Below the pieces are notes generated by a model that saw only the letters and a program-made list of their open reading frames with translations, made no database searches and was not told the origin of the DNA. 64,000 nt of DNA, from NCBI GenBank assembly GCA_965117035.1, contig OZ220748.1, positions 3,472,001 to 3,536,000 on the forward strand, read 5' to 3'. Of the stretch, positions 51,126 to 59,635 are shown piece after piece. The position numbers and the translations under genes are program-made. This DNA is from CAZENU01 sp965117035. GTDB lineage: Bacteria > Chloroflexota > Dehalococcoidia > Lucifugimonadales > CAZENU01. Within the stretch, counting starts at the first letter, position 1. Each line of letters begins with the position of its first letter.

Positions 51126-51883
51126 GCGCCCAGCAGATGGACCTGGACGATATCTTCGGCCTCAGGACGAAGGAGATCTCGAAGCACTTCGGCGCGGTCA
51201 AGGCCGTGGACCGGCTGTCCATGTCGATCTTCCGCGAGTGGATAACCTGCATCGTCGGGCCGAACGGGTCGGGGAAATCGACCCTCGTGAACCTGCTGAG
51301 CGGGATACTCCCGATCGACGAGGGGATAGTGGTCATCGACGGCGTCGGCATGAAGGTGGTCCGCGCTCACGAGACTCCCGCTCATGGCATCACCAGGACG
51401 TTCCAGGAGGTCAGGCTCTTCGACCAGATCAGCGTCTGGGACAACATCATGGTGGTACTGACGGCCCGCGGCGTCTTCAGGGCCCTGCTGCAACGCGGGC
51501 AGCCAGATCGCGAGGAGCGAGCGGAGGATATCCTGAAGAAGGTCGGCATGTGGGAGAAGCGGGACTCCCTCGCCATGGACCTCTCCTACGGCCAGCGAAA
51601 GCTGCTGGAAATCGGGCGGGCGATGGCGCTGGACGTCAACATATACCTGTTCGACGAGCCCTTCGCCGGTCTGTTCCCCCAGATGCTGGAGAGGGTCAAG
51701 GCCATACTGAAGGACATGCGGGAGCACGGCAAGACCATCATCTTCGTTTCCCACAACATGGATATCGTTCGCGAGCTGTCGGACCACCTCTTCGTCCTGG
51801 ACGCGGGCGCCCTGCTCGGCGTCGGGGACGTCGAGGAGGTGCTGAGCCGACCGGAGGTGATAGACGCCTACCTGGGCCTCTAG
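51122..51883 (+). CDS. ABC transporter ATP-binding protein, LivG type
   Basis: This 253-residue ATPase powers the importer. It has Walker A GPNGSGKST, the Q-loop region TRTFQEVRLFDQISVWDNIM, the signature LSYGQRKLLEIGRAMA (Tyr in place of the usual second Gly), Walker B IYLFDEPFAGLFP and the histidine switch FVSHNMDIV. The start is a GTG overlapping the LivM stop (GTGA); longer readings run through livM and are rejected. LivF follows after one base. Confidence 0.93.
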   Translation: MSAQQMDLDDIFGLRTKEISKHFGAVKAVDRLSMSIFREWITCIVGPNGSGKSTLVNLLSGILPIDEGIVVIDGVGMKVVRAHETPAHGITRTFQEVRLFDQISVWDNIMVVLTARGVFRALLQRGQPDREERAEDILKKVGMWEKRDSLAMDLSYGQRKLLEIGRAMALDVNIYLFDEPFAGLFPQMLERVKAILKDMREHGKTIIFVSHNMDIVRELSDHLFVLDAGALLGVGDVEEVLSRPEVIDAYLGL

Positions 51884-51884
51884 C

Positions 51885-52664
51885 GTGTTCCCGGAGGCTC
51901 CCGAGGCGCTGCCGATGGACAAGCAAGACATACCAGCGATGGAACAGGACGCCATGCTGCTCGAGCTGGTCGACGTGTCGGTGAGCTACGGCGCGGTGCG
52001 GGCGCTCGAGCAGGCGTCGTTGGGCGTCCGCAAGGGCGAGGTCGTCGCCGTCATGGGCCCCAACGGGGCCGGGAAGTCGACCGTGCTCAAGGCCATCATG
52101 GGGCTGGCGCCAGTGGTGTCCGGCGACGTCTACTGGCGCGGCGACAGGCTGGCGGCTGCCACCCACGAGATCGTCAAGGAGGGGATTGCCTTCGTCCCGC
52201 AGGGCAGGCGGGTGTTCACGAACCTGACGATCGAAGAGAACCTGGAGATGGGCTGCCTGTACCTGGGCGACCAGCGGGAGAAGCAACGCCGCCTCGATGC
52301 CGTGCTGGAGCTGTTCCCGATACTGTACGAGAAGCGGCGCGACGCGGCGAGCCAGATGTCGGGCGGCCAGCAGCAGATGCTGGCCCTCGGCCGCGGCCTG
52401 ATGGCCGGCCCCGACGTCCTCTTGCTCGACGAGCCCACGCTCGGACTGGCGCCGAGAGTGGTCAAGGAAGTGTTCGAGAAGGTCGCCGAGATCAGTGATC
52501 GGCTCCGGACCACCATCTTCGTCGTCGAGCACAACATCAAGGGCGTGCTGGACATAGTGGACAGGGCGTATGTCCTGAACATGGGGCGCGTCGTGCACTC
52601 AGGCACGCCGCAATCGGTCCGGGAGACCGACATACTGACCCAGGTGTTCCTCGGCAGCGCCTGA
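51885..52664 (+). CDS. ABC transporter ATP-binding protein, LivF type
   Basis: This 259-residue ATPase is the second energising subunit of the importer. Walker A is GPNGAGKST, the Q-loop is FVPQGRRVFTNLTIEENLEM, the signature MSGGQQQMLALGRGLM, Walker B VLLLDEPTLGLAP and the histidine switch FVVEHNI. The GTG at 51885 gives an N-terminal extension of about 25 residues; ATG 51915 is a reasonable alternative start and fits the family better. It completes a full LivJ-H-M-G-F operon. Confidence 0.93.
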   Translation: MFPEAPEALPMDKQDIPAMEQDAMLLELVDVSVSYGAVRALEQASLGVRKGEVVAVMGPNGAGKSTVLKAIMGLAPVVSGDVYWRGDRLAAATHEIVKEGIAFVPQGRRVFTNLTIEENLEMGCLYLGDQREKQRRLDAVLELFPILYEKRRDAASQMSGGQQQMLALGRGLMAGPDVLLLDEPTLGLAPRVVKEVFEKVAEISDRLRTTIFVVEHNIKGVLDIVDRAYVLNMGRVVHSGTPQSVRETDILTQVFLGSA

Positions 52665-52720
52665 CCGGGAAGTAGTCCGCGGCCCCGGTGGCGTTCCGGC
52701 GTCGCGGGGCAGTCGGTCGA

Positions 52721-53149
52721 TCAGGCGGGCCGCTCGTGGGGGCCGTGCCCGTACAGGAAGCCGATCCCAGACCATATGGTGGCCCAGCCGCCGGCGCCCT
52801 GCGCGGCGGGCGACACGCGACCGCCGGGGCGAGCGGCCGACCTGGCCTGAAGGCCCACGACCGACGCGAGCGGTATCTGGAACTCGCCGTTCTTCTTCGT
52901 CGCGTCGAGCGCCTTGCCGCGCACGAGCTCCCTGACGTACTCCTGGCTGAATCCCAGGATGCGGCCTGCCGTCGACGTCTTGATGCTCAGTGTCCGCAGA
53001 TCGACCTCCGCGTCCGCGTCGTAAGCCGCGAGCGCGATCAGCACGGCCCGGCTGAAGTTCGAGACGTGGGCGGCGAGGTCCTCGTCTCCAGACGCGGCGG
53101 CCTCCTCCAGCTTCTCGACGACCCGCGCCCGGGCCTCTGCGACCTTCAT
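52721..53149 (-). CDS. Small protein with excisionase-like helix-turn-helix
   Basis: This 142-residue protein has a charged N-terminal half and a central segment, TSTAGRILGFSQEYVRELVR then GKALDATKKNGEFQIPLASV, which follows the MerR/excisionase helix-turn-helix-wing pattern seen in many antitoxins and phage-type regulators. The C-terminus is Gly-rich. It lies alone between the liv operon (convergent) and a repeat-filled gap with mobile-element-like sequences. No toxin gene is beside it. Function is unknown; DNA binding is inferred. Confidence 0.65.
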   Translation of the reverse strand: MKVAEARARVVEKLEEAAASGDEDLAAHVSNFSRAVLIALAAYDADAEVDLRTLSIKTSTAGRILGFSQEYVRELVRGKALDATKKNGEFQIPLASVVGLQARSAARPGGRVSPAAQGAGGWATIWSGIGFLYGHGPHERPA

Positions 53150-53262
53150 GGCTTATCCCTCCACGGTTGCTGATCGTGAGTTGAGACTACCATAGCGGGA
53201 CGCCAGACACAAGAATTCTTGTGCCTGGTAACTGTTCGGAGTAGCGTCGCCCTTCGTGGCGT

Positions 53263-53310
53263 CCCTCGATACACCCCGACGAAGCGTCGGGGCACTCGGG
53301 GCGAACGGGT
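53263..53310 (+). repeat. CTCGATAC hairpin repeat, copy inside element 2
   Basis: It has the same 8-bp stem CCCCGACG/CGTCGGGG and flanks as the copy at 38956, with about 45 bases nearly identical. Confidence 0.85.
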
Positions 53311-53336
53311 TGATGGGACGGACGCCGCCCAGCCCC

Positions 53337-53545
53337 TGGATACCCGCCTGCGGAGACCCTTGCATAATCGTCGTTCCCGCGAAGGGAGACCTCTGCACAA
53401 TCGTCGTTCCCGCGCAGAGAGACCCTCGCGTAACCGTCATTCCCGCGCAGAGCCTGCCCCCGTGCAGACGGGGGCGGGAACCCAGGGGGTGGGGCCCAGA
53501 TACGAAATCGACGGATGTCCGCCCTGTCGGGCTCCCCCGCGAGGA
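53337..53545 (+). repeat. ATTCCCGC-type dispersed repeat, copy 1
   Basis: Several units of the form CGTCRTTCCCGCG-AGRGAG follow one another, then a block containing GGGGCCCAGATACGAAATCG that aligns with 58495-58555. This second repeat family is nested inside element 2. Confidence 0.65.
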
Positions 53546-53631
53546 GTTACGAAAAGATCTCCCTGCGCGGGTATGACGGAGCTCCGGTTGCCCTGACATC
53601 CTCACGGAGTCTGAACAGTTGCTGTGTCTGG

Positions 53632-53840
53632 GTAACGATTCAGACCGAAGGGCCTCCCCTAGCTTTTCGTCGGCCCTGAGTGGGCCGCCGCTCGGTCCGG
53701 CCGGTATCCAGGGGCGGAGTCGGCGGTCGCTTGAGCCCCTCGATACGCGCCGCTCGAAGCAGCGGCGCTACTCGGGGTGAACGGGTTGTCTTGGGCGTGA
53801 GGTGGGGCATGACAGGCGTTCCGCGACTCTGAACAGGTAC
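53632..53840. mobile_element. MITE-like element, copy 3
   Basis: A 209-bp stretch begins GTAACGATTCAGAC and ends CTCTGAACAGGTAC. It starts nine bases after element 2 and is followed by TGTGCCTG (53841-53848), the same octamer that precedes element 2. Its interior shares GCCTCCCCT, a TTTCGTCGGCCCTGA-like block and GACAGGCG with element 4. It contains the third hairpin motif at 53738-53787. Confidence 0.7.
53738..53787 (+). repeat. CTCGATAC hairpin repeat, copy inside element 3
   Basis: CCCCTCGATACG is followed by a stem CGCCGCT/AGCGGCG whose sequence differs from the other copies but still pairs, then CTACTCGGGGTGAACGGGTT. Confidence 0.8.
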
Positions 53841-53867
53841 TGTGCCTGGAGGCCCCTTGTCGAGACA

Positions 53868-53898
53868 AGAGAAGAGCCGGGCGCTGCCGCCCGGCTCT
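53868..53898 (-). terminator. Rho-independent terminator of lexA
   Basis: On the minus strand an 11-bp stem AGAGCCGGGCG/CGCCCGGCTCT with a four-base loop is followed by TCTCTTGTCT. It lies about 25 bases after the lexA stop. Confidence 0.8.
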
Positions 53899-53922
53899 CG
53901 TGGTCACCGATATGGACGTGGG

Positions 53923-54561
53923 CTACAGGGTGCGGACTACGCCGACGACGCGTCCCTGCACGGAGACGTTCTCGGCGGGGACGGTGATCGGCTCGACGGC
54001 GGCGTTGGCCGGCTGGAGGGTGACCATGCCGTCTCGCATCTGGAAGTGCTTCAGCGTGACCTCTTCCTGGTCCCGCAGCCATGCGGCGACCATGTCGCCG
54101 TTGGAGGGGCTCTCGACGGGCTCCATCACGACGAGATCGCCGTCGGCGACGAGGGCGTCGATCATCGACTCGCCCTTGACGCGTACCGCGAACACCTCCG
54201 ACCTGCCGCCCATCATGGACGTGGGGAGGTCCACGTTATCGACGGCCTCGGTGCCCCAGGAGCCCGAGGGCGGCACGTGCAGCGGCTCGCCGGCCGCGAT
54301 GGCGCCGAGCACGGGCACGGAGATCACGTCCCGCCGCGGTCCGGCCCCGTCCAGCAGCTCGATGCCCCTGGAGACCTCCGCCTGGCGACGGATGTAGCCC
54401 TCGCGCTGCAGGATGCGCAGGTTGTAGTCGACCACGGAGGTCGAGCTGACGTCGCACGCCTCCTGGATGTCCCGGACGGTGGGCGGGTAGTGGTTCTCGT
54501 CGATGAAGTCGCGTATTGTCGTCAGTATGCACTTCTGCCGCTCGGAGAGCTTGCGCTTCAT
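53923..54561 (-). CDS. lexA: LexA repressor
   Basis: LexA represses the SOS genes and cleaves itself when RecA is activated. The 212-residue protein has the N-terminal winged helix (LSERQKCILTTIRDFIDENH and TVRDIQEACDVSSTSVVDYN), the Ala-Gly cleavage site in LGAIAAGEPL (A90-G91), the catalytic serine in GESMID (S132) and lysine in EEVTLKHF (K171). The ATG at 54561 is the family start; an extension to 54630 is rejected. Its upstream region holds GTTC/GAAC half-sites that may be its own operator, and a terminator follows. Confidence 0.97.
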   Translation of the reverse strand: MKRKLSERQKCILTTIRDFIDENHYPPTVRDIQEACDVSSTSVVDYNLRILQREGYIRRQAEVSRGIELLDGAGPRRDVISVPVLGAIAAGEPLHVPPSGSWGTEAVDNVDLPTSMMGGRSEVFAVRVKGESMIDALVADGDLVVMEPVESPSNGDMVAAWLRDQEEVTLKHFQMRDGMVTLQPANAAVEPITVPAENVSVQGRVVGVVRTL

Positions 54562-54602
54562 GGTGTGCCTCCTGGTAGCGCCGGGCGGGCCGGCCTCGAA
54601 AA

Positions 54603-54641
54603 GTACGAATGTTCCGAACAAACCTAGCACACATATGTTCG
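54603..54641. promoter_or_regulatory. Possible LexA boxes upstream of lexA
   Basis: GTAC-GAAT-GTTC (54603-54614) differs at one position from the Gram-positive-type GAAC-N4-GTTC site. A second, weaker CACAC-ATAT-GTTCG lies at 54628-54641. Autoregulation of lexA is expected. Confidence 0.4.
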
Positions 54642-54700
54642 TCCGTCAAGCGCGTGTATGCGACGCAACCGCTACATCCGGGCGCACGTCCCGGAGGCGA

Positions 54701-56281
54701 CTATGCGCGCGGCATCCTGAGAATTCGCCGGGCGTTTTCCGCCATCAGCAGGCGGTCCTCCTCGGGCGACAGGTCGGCGTCCTGGTAGATGCCGAGCGCG
54801 TAGGCCGGCACTATCAGGTCCATGTCGGTTCCGAACACGATCCGGTCGGCGCCGACGGTGTCGATGGCCCGCCTCAGCGCGCCGCGGTTGGGGTAAGAGC
54901 CAGACATCTCCAGGTAGACGTTGGGCGTGTCTGCCGCGAGCTGGATGCCGTCCTCGCCCAGGCCGTGGCCGATGATGATCGGCAGGTGCGGGTGGCGGCG
55001 TCCGACTTCCCTGAACATCGCCAGGTCGGATGCGCGGCCGCCCCGCACGAACGGCGCGTAGCCGACGCCGGTCGGGTAGCGCGGCAGGCGGGTGAAGTCC
55101 CAGTTGGGGCCGTTGTAGAAGATCGGCACGCCCCGCTTCGCGGCCTCGGCGAACAGCGCCATGAAGCTCTCAGAGCCGCCCCGGTCGAGCACCGTGTCCG
55201 GCGTGATCGTCGCGTGGGCGAGCCGGTCGTTCGTCGCGAACTCGTCGAGCCAGCGAATCGACGCCTCGAGATGGGTGGGGTTGATGACGGGGCTGCCCAG
55301 CAGGCGGGGCCTGCCCTCGATCTTCTCGAGCATCTCGCGGTTGCCCGCGTCCATGTCGTCGTAGTACGCGAAGTACGACGAGCAGACCGAGTACTCGAAG
55401 CCGGCCCGGCGCGCGTAGAACTCGATCGCCTCCAGGTCCCGCGTCGACGCCGACAGTCCCGGTATCTCGCCGAAGTGGTTGTGGACGTCGATGGCGGGCG
55501 TCGCCGGTACCTCGACCGTGGGCAGTGGAGCCGCGGCGGCCTCGACGCGGTCGGCCTCCTCCGGCAGCCCGAATAGCCTCAACGCGTTCGAGGCCAGTAT
55601 CTTCCGCTTGACCGCGTCGTCCACCTCGGCGTCCAGGACCATGTTCAGCGCGGGCCGCATGGGCCGCAGGGCGGCGCCGGAGGCGTAGAGCACCCGGTCC
55701 GGCCCGGCGCTGTCGACCAGCAGCTCCACCGCGCCCGGCGTCGGAAACCACGACGGGTCGACGTAGACGTGGCCGTGCTCCTCGACGACAGCCAGCACCT
55801 CGTCGAACACGGGGTAGAAGGCGCCGGCCAGGTACAGCGCGCATCCCAGCCCAGCCGTCGTCTCCGCGAGCTGCGTGGGCAGCCCATCGCTGAAGACGCT
55901 GCAGGCGACCAGGGGCAGCCCCGGCCGGGCGATTTCGGCGAACGCCCGGCGCGACGCCAGCGATGTGAGGGACGTGTTCGGCGGCAGGTGGAACGCCAGG
56001 CCCGCGGCCCCGCTCGCGACGCAGTCGGCGACCACCGACGGCAGCTCGGCGGCCGACAACCTGGGCCCGACCACCCCGAGCGGGATGAACCGTCCGTCCG
56101 CCGCGGTAGTCGCGAAGAGGTGGTCGTTGCCCTTGCGTGCGTCGGCGTTCAGGCCGCGCAGGCTTGCGACCGCGGCGCGGTCCACGCCGGCCTTGGCCAT
56201 CTGCGCGGACAGCTCCGGGAACCCCATCGCCTCCGGGCGCACGGTGAGGCCGCCGACAAGAGTGTATGCGTCTACGATCAT
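54701..56281 (-). CDS. Double-domain amidohydrolase_2-type protein
   Basis: This 526-residue protein consists of two amidohydrolase_2-like TIM-barrel units. The C-terminal unit (from about residue 255) has the metal motif AIDVHNHFGEIPG, an IIIGHGLGEDGIQLAADTPN His block, and IVFGTDMDLIVPAYALGIYQ with the final Asp. The N-terminal unit (residues 1-235) shows the same order of elements, including VLYASGAALRPMRPALNMVL, but lacks the first HxH and later metal residues, so it is probably non-catalytic. Relatives are decarboxylases or lactonases. It is divergent from the aldehyde dehydrogenase gene. Confidence 0.82.
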   Translation of the reverse strand: MIVDAYTLVGGLTVRPEAMGFPELSAQMAKAGVDRAAVASLRGLNADARKGNDHLFATTAADGRFIPLGVVGPRLSAAELPSVVADCVASGAAGLAFHLPPNTSLTSLASRRAFAEIARPGLPLVACSVFSDGLPTQLAETTAGLGCALYLAGAFYPVFDEVLAVVEEHGHVYVDPSWFPTPGAVELLVDSAGPDRVLYASGAALRPMRPALNMVLDAEVDDAVKRKILASNALRLFGLPEEADRVEAAAAPLPTVEVPATPAIDVHNHFGEIPGLSASTRDLEAIEFYARRAGFEYSVCSSYFAYYDDMDAGNREMLEKIEGRPRLLGSPVINPTHLEASIRWLDEFATNDRLAHATITPDTVLDRGGSESFMALFAEAAKRGVPIFYNGPNWDFTRLPRYPTGVGYAPFVRGGRASDLAMFREVGRRHPHLPIIIGHGLGEDGIQLAADTPNVYLEMSGSYPNRGALRRAIDTVGADRIVFGTDMDLIVPAYALGIYQDADLSPEEDRLLMAENARRILRMPRA

Positions 56282-56476
56282 GTCGTGCCTCCCGCGTGGT
56301 CGGAGTCGGGCAGCCGAGTATATTGCCGGTCTCGACGGCGGTCAATTTCGGCGTGCCGCGCGGCGGGTTGCGCGCGGCTGGGCCGGTGGTATGATAGGGG
56401 CCGCTCCAACGGAAAGCACTCTGAGCGCGCCCCACCCGAACATCGGCAGGGGACAGCCCCACAGGAGGGTTCCACG

Positions 56477-57889
56477 ATGAAGATGTACGTCGGCGGCGAG
56501 TGGATCGACAAGGACGCGAAGATCGAGGTCATCAACTCGTTCAACAACACGGTCGTCGACACGGTCCCGGCAGCGGACCTCGAGGACCTGGAGACCGCCA
56601 TCGCCAGCGCGGAGCGCGGCGCGAAGGTCATGGCCGATGTCCCGGCCTACGACCGCTACCTGATGCTCAAGAAGACGGCCGAGATCATGGAGGAGCGCCA
56701 GGAGGACTTCGGCCGCACGATAACCCTCGAAGAGGGCAAGGTGATCACCGAGGGCCGCATGGAGGCGGGCCGCGCCATCCAGACGATGACGCTGTCGGCC
56801 GAGGAGGCCAAGCGTCTCTACGGCGAGACGATACCGCTGGACGCCGCGCCCGGCTGGGGCGGCCAGATGGGCTTCACGCTGCGGGTGCCCTGCGGGGTCG
56901 TCGCGGCGATCAGCCCGTTCAACTTCCCGCTCAACCTGGTGTGCCACAAGGTCGGCCCGGCGCTCGCGGCCGGCAACTCGGTCATCATCAAGCCGGCGTC
57001 GGACACGCCGCTTTCGGCGATCAAGCTGACCGAGGCGCTGCTGGAGGCGGGCGTGCCCGCCGAGGCGGTGCAGTGCGTCACCGGCTCCGGCGGCAGGATC
57101 GGCGACGCGCTCGTCGCCGACGACCGCGTGCGGAAGGTGACCTTCACCGGCAGCCGCGACATCGGCGAGCGCATCTGCCGCACGGCGGGCCTGAAGAAGG
57201 TCACGATGGAGCTGGGCTCCAACTCGCCGCTGATCGTCATGCCGGACGCGGACATGGACAAGGTCGTGAAGGGCACCATCGCCAGCGGCTTCTCCAATGC
57301 GGGCCAGGTCTGCATCTCGGCCCAGCGGATCATCACCAACCGCGAGGTGTACGCCGACTATCTCGACGCGCTCACCGAGGGCGTCAAGGAGATCAGCACG
57401 GGCGACCCGCTGCGCGAGGATGTCAAGATGGGGCCGATGGTGCGGGCCGACGACGCGGTGCGGGTCAACGAGTGGATCGCGGAGGCGGTCAGCGGCGGCG
57501 CGCGCACCGTTGTCGGCGGAGAGTACGACGGGGCGGTGCACCAGCCGACGGTCGTGGCCGACGTCAAGCCGGAGATGCGTATCTCGTGCGACGAGCTGTT
57601 CGGCCCGGCGGTGGCGGTCACGCCGTTCTCTGACATCGACGAGGCGATCGAGATGGCGAACGACAGCAACTACGGGCTGAGCGCCGGCATCTTCACGCAG
57701 AACGTCGACTGGGCGATGCAGTTCGCGCGCCGCGTCCACTCCGGCAACCTGATGATCAACTCGGGCCCGCAGTGGCGCGCCGACCTGATGCCCTACGGCG
57801 GCGTCAAGGAGAGCGGCATGGGCAAAGAGGGCCCGCGCTACGCCGTCGAGGAGATGTCCGAGCTCAAGATGGTGGTCTACCACCCGTAG
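56477..57889 (+). CDS. NAD(P)-dependent aldehyde dehydrogenase
   Basis: This 470-residue protein is an aldehyde dehydrogenase resembling the lactaldehyde/glyceraldehyde or succinate-semialdehyde group. It has ISPFNFPLNLVCHKVGPALA, the cofactor block VTFTGSRDIGERI, the general-base Glu in TMELGSNSPLIV (about E245), the nucleophilic Cys in NAGQVCISAQRI (about C279) and a C-terminal YGGVKESGMGKEGP. The ATG at 56477 follows CAGGAGGG. It is divergent from the double amidohydrolase, which might supply its aldehyde, but substrate is not determinable. A strong hairpin follows the stop. Confidence 0.92.
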   Translation: MKMYVGGEWIDKDAKIEVINSFNNTVVDTVPAADLEDLETAIASAERGAKVMADVPAYDRYLMLKKTAEIMEERQEDFGRTITLEEGKVITEGRMEAGRAIQTMTLSAEEAKRLYGETIPLDAAPGWGGQMGFTLRVPCGVVAAISPFNFPLNLVCHKVGPALAAGNSVIIKPASDTPLSAIKLTEALLEAGVPAEAVQCVTGSGGRIGDALVADDRVRKVTFTGSRDIGERICRTAGLKKVTMELGSNSPLIVMPDADMDKVVKGTIASGFSNAGQVCISAQRIITNREVYADYLDALTEGVKEISTGDPLREDVKMGPMVRADDAVRVNEWIAEAVSGGARTVVGGEYDGAVHQPTVVADVKPEMRISCDELFGPAVAVTPFSDIDEAIEMANDSNYGLSAGIFTQNVDWAMQFARRVHSGNLMINSGPQWRADLMPYGGVKESGMGKEGPRYAVEEMSELKMVVYHP

Positions 57890-57921
57890 GCGCGAGCCTC
57901 ATTCTGCTCGAGGAAGTGAAG

Positions 57922-57953
57922 AATGGCCGGCCGACCGCAACGGGCCGGCCATT
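57922..57953 (+). terminator. Hairpin terminator after the aldehyde dehydrogenase
   Basis: An 11-bp stem AATGGCCGGCC/GGCCGGCCATT with a ten-base loop lies 32 bases after the stop. The T run is weak (TTTGGCTGTT). Confidence 0.6.
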
Positions 57954-58049
57954 TGGCTGTTCGGGTCCAAAACCGAACATAGCGTCGTTCCGATTGACTA
58001 CGGGTTGGCCCGCAGATAGAATCTAGAGGAATCGCAGGGCAGGTTAACC

Positions 58050-58406
58050 GTGACCACTACCAGGGAAAAGCCGCAGCCGCTCACCATCTCGATCAGCGCC
58101 GAGGCGGCCAGGCACGTCCGCGAGTTCGCCGCCGATGCCGGCAAGCCGGAGTCGAACCTCCGCGTCGGCGTCAAGGGCGGCGGATGCTCGGGGCTGACTT
58201 ACATCCTCGACCTCGTCGAGGAACCGCAGGAGAACGACAAGGTGCTGCGGGAACACGGGATCGAGCTGTACGTGGACCGCAAGTCGTACATCTTCCTGGC
58301 CGGGACGGTCCTCGAATACTCCGGCGGCCTGAACGGCAAGGGCTTCGTCTTCAACAACCCCAACGCGAAGACGACCTGCGGCTGCGGGACGTCGTTCGGG
58401 GTCTAG
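58050..58406 (+). CDS. erpA: A-type Fe-S carrier (ErpA/IscA)
   Basis: This 118-residue protein is a typical A-type carrier that passes Fe-S clusters to client proteins. All three cysteine ligands are present: KGGGCSGLTYILDLV and the C-terminal NAKTTCGCGTSFGV. The start is a GTG at 58050. It contrasts with the HesB-like protein at 22681, which has lost the first cysteine. YgfZ, which works with A-type carriers in other bacteria, is encoded about 230 bases downstream, although a repeat block lies between them. Confidence 0.95.
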   Translation: MTTTREKPQPLTISISAEAARHVREFAADAGKPESNLRVGVKGGGCSGLTYILDLVEEPQENDKVLREHGIELYVDRKSYIFLAGTVLEYSGGLNGKGFVFNNPNAKTTCGCGTSFGV

Positions 58407-58437
58407 CGCGGCCTAATCCGTCGCGGGGAACACCACC

Positions 58438-58596
58438 CGTGGATTCCCGCCTTCGCGGGAACGACGATTTTGCAAGGGTCTCCGAAGGCGGGAATCCAGG
58501 GGCGGGGCCTCCCAGGTACGGAATCGACGCGCGTCCACCACTGTTCGCCGCAACCAACGGGGTTATGCAAAAGTATCCTGCGCGGGAATGACGAGC
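58438..58596 (+). repeat. ATTCCCGC-type dispersed repeat, copy 2
   Basis: GGATTCCCGCCTTCG and its inverse CCGAAGGCGGGAATCC flank a short spacer, followed by GGGGCGGGGCCTCCCAGGTA and a GGAATCGACGCGCGTCC block. The second half aligns with 53480-53540. It fills most of the gap between the erpA-type gene and ygfZ. Confidence 0.75.
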
Positions 58597-58633
58597 TTGC
58601 AGGCGCGCGACGTCGCGGCAGTGGCGGTTACAT

Positions 58634-59635
58634 ATGGCTGAAACGACGGCCCTGAAGACCGACGTCCCCGTCGACGACTATGAAGCGCTGACGCGTGGCG
58701 TCGGCGTCGTCGACCGCTCCGACGTCGGGCGGCTCGTCCTCCGCGGCGAGGACGCCGTCGACCTGCTGGAGCGCCTGTCCACCAACGCGCTGACCGAGCT
58801 CGCCGTCGGCGAGGGCGCGGCGACTGTGCTCACGACGAACAAGGGCCGCATCCTCGACCTGCTGCTCGTCCTCCGCCGCGACGGGGACCTGCTCGCGCTC
58901 ACCGGCGCCGGCAACCAGGGCAGGGTGGCCGAGTGGGTGGACTTCTACACCTTCGTGGAGGAAGTCTCGGTCGAGGACGTGACGTCAACGACCGCGATGC
59001 TAGGCGTCGTCGGCCCCGGAGCCGCGACGGCCGTGGAGGCCGCGACCGGCGTGGCGACGGCCGGGCTTGCGCTCTACGGGTCCCGAGCCGGGAACATCGG
59101 CGGAGCGGAAGCGCTCGTCGTCCGCGGCGACCCGGTCGGGGAACCCGGCTACGACGTGGTCGTTCCGGCCGACGCCAGGCAACAGGCCCTGGACGCGCTG
59201 CTGTCCGCGGGCGCCGTCCAGGTAGGCAGTGAAGCCCTCGACCTCGCGCGCATCGAGGGCGGGGTACCTGCCTTCGGCTGCGAGCTGACGGAGGCCTTCA
59301 ACCCGCTGGAGGCCGGCCTGATCGACATCATCAGCTTTACGAAGGGCTGCTACGTCGGGCAGGAGGTCGTCGCCCGGCTGAACACCTACGACAAGGTGCA
59401 GAAGCGGCTGATGCGCATGCGGTGGGACGGGGCCGGCGGCCCGGTGCCCGGCGCGAAGCTCGTGCTCGACGGCAAGCAGGTCGGCGTCGTCACGTCGGCG
59501 GCCGGGTCGCCGGACGGGGGCGGCGTCGGCCTCGGCTACGTGAGGCGCGCCCACGCGTCGGCGGGCGTCGTGCTGCCGGTCGAAGGCGTAGACTTCTCGG
59601 TCGAGGTGCTTGGCCCCTCGATACACCCCGGCTGA
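58634..59635 (+). CDS. ygfZ: YgfZ/GcvT-domain folate-binding protein
   Basis: YgfZ is a folate-binding protein of the aminomethyltransferase fold that helps make or repair certain Fe-S proteins. The 333-residue protein has RLVLRGEDAVDLLERLSTNA at the start of the folate domain and the diagnostic KGCYVGQEVVARLNTYDKVQ with the conserved Cys. The last seven residues (GPSIHPG) and the stop codon are encoded by the first unit of a 90-bp tandem repeat, so the original C-terminus was probably displaced. It sits next to an A-type carrier gene, in line with a shared role. Confidence 0.92.
   Translation: MAETTALKTDVPVDDYEALTRGVGVVDRSDVGRLVLRGEDAVDLLERLSTNALTELAVGEGAATVLTTNKGRILDLLLVLRRDGDLLALTGAGNQGRVAEWVDFYTFVEEVSVEDVTSTTAMLGVVGPGAATAVEAATGVATAGLALYGSRAGNIGGAEALVVRGDPVGEPGYDVVVPADARQQALDALLSAGAVQVGSEALDLARIEGGVPAFGCELTEAFNPLEAGLIDIISFTKGCYVGQEVVARLNTYDKVQKRLMRMRWDGAGGPVPGAKLVLDGKQVGVVTSAAGSPDGGGVGLGYVRRAHASAGVVLPVEGVDFSVEVLGPSIHPG

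Larger units (their letters stand above)
53228..53622. mobile_element. MITE-like element, copy 2
   Basis: A 395-bp stretch begins with GTAACTGTTCGGAG and ends with GTCTGAACAGTTGC, inverted copies of each other with few mismatches. TGTGCCTG (53220-53227) precedes it and TGTGTCTG (53623-53630) follows. It carries one CTCGATAC hairpin motif (53263-53310) and a run of TCGTCGTTCCCGCG-type units. No credible protein is encoded. Confidence 0.7.

Noticed and set aside
53300..53560. Possible CRISPR array in the repeated TCGTCGTTCCCGCG units
   Set aside because: The units are short, variable and lack even spacers, they match a dispersed repeat seen at 58438 and 63929, and no cas gene is near.
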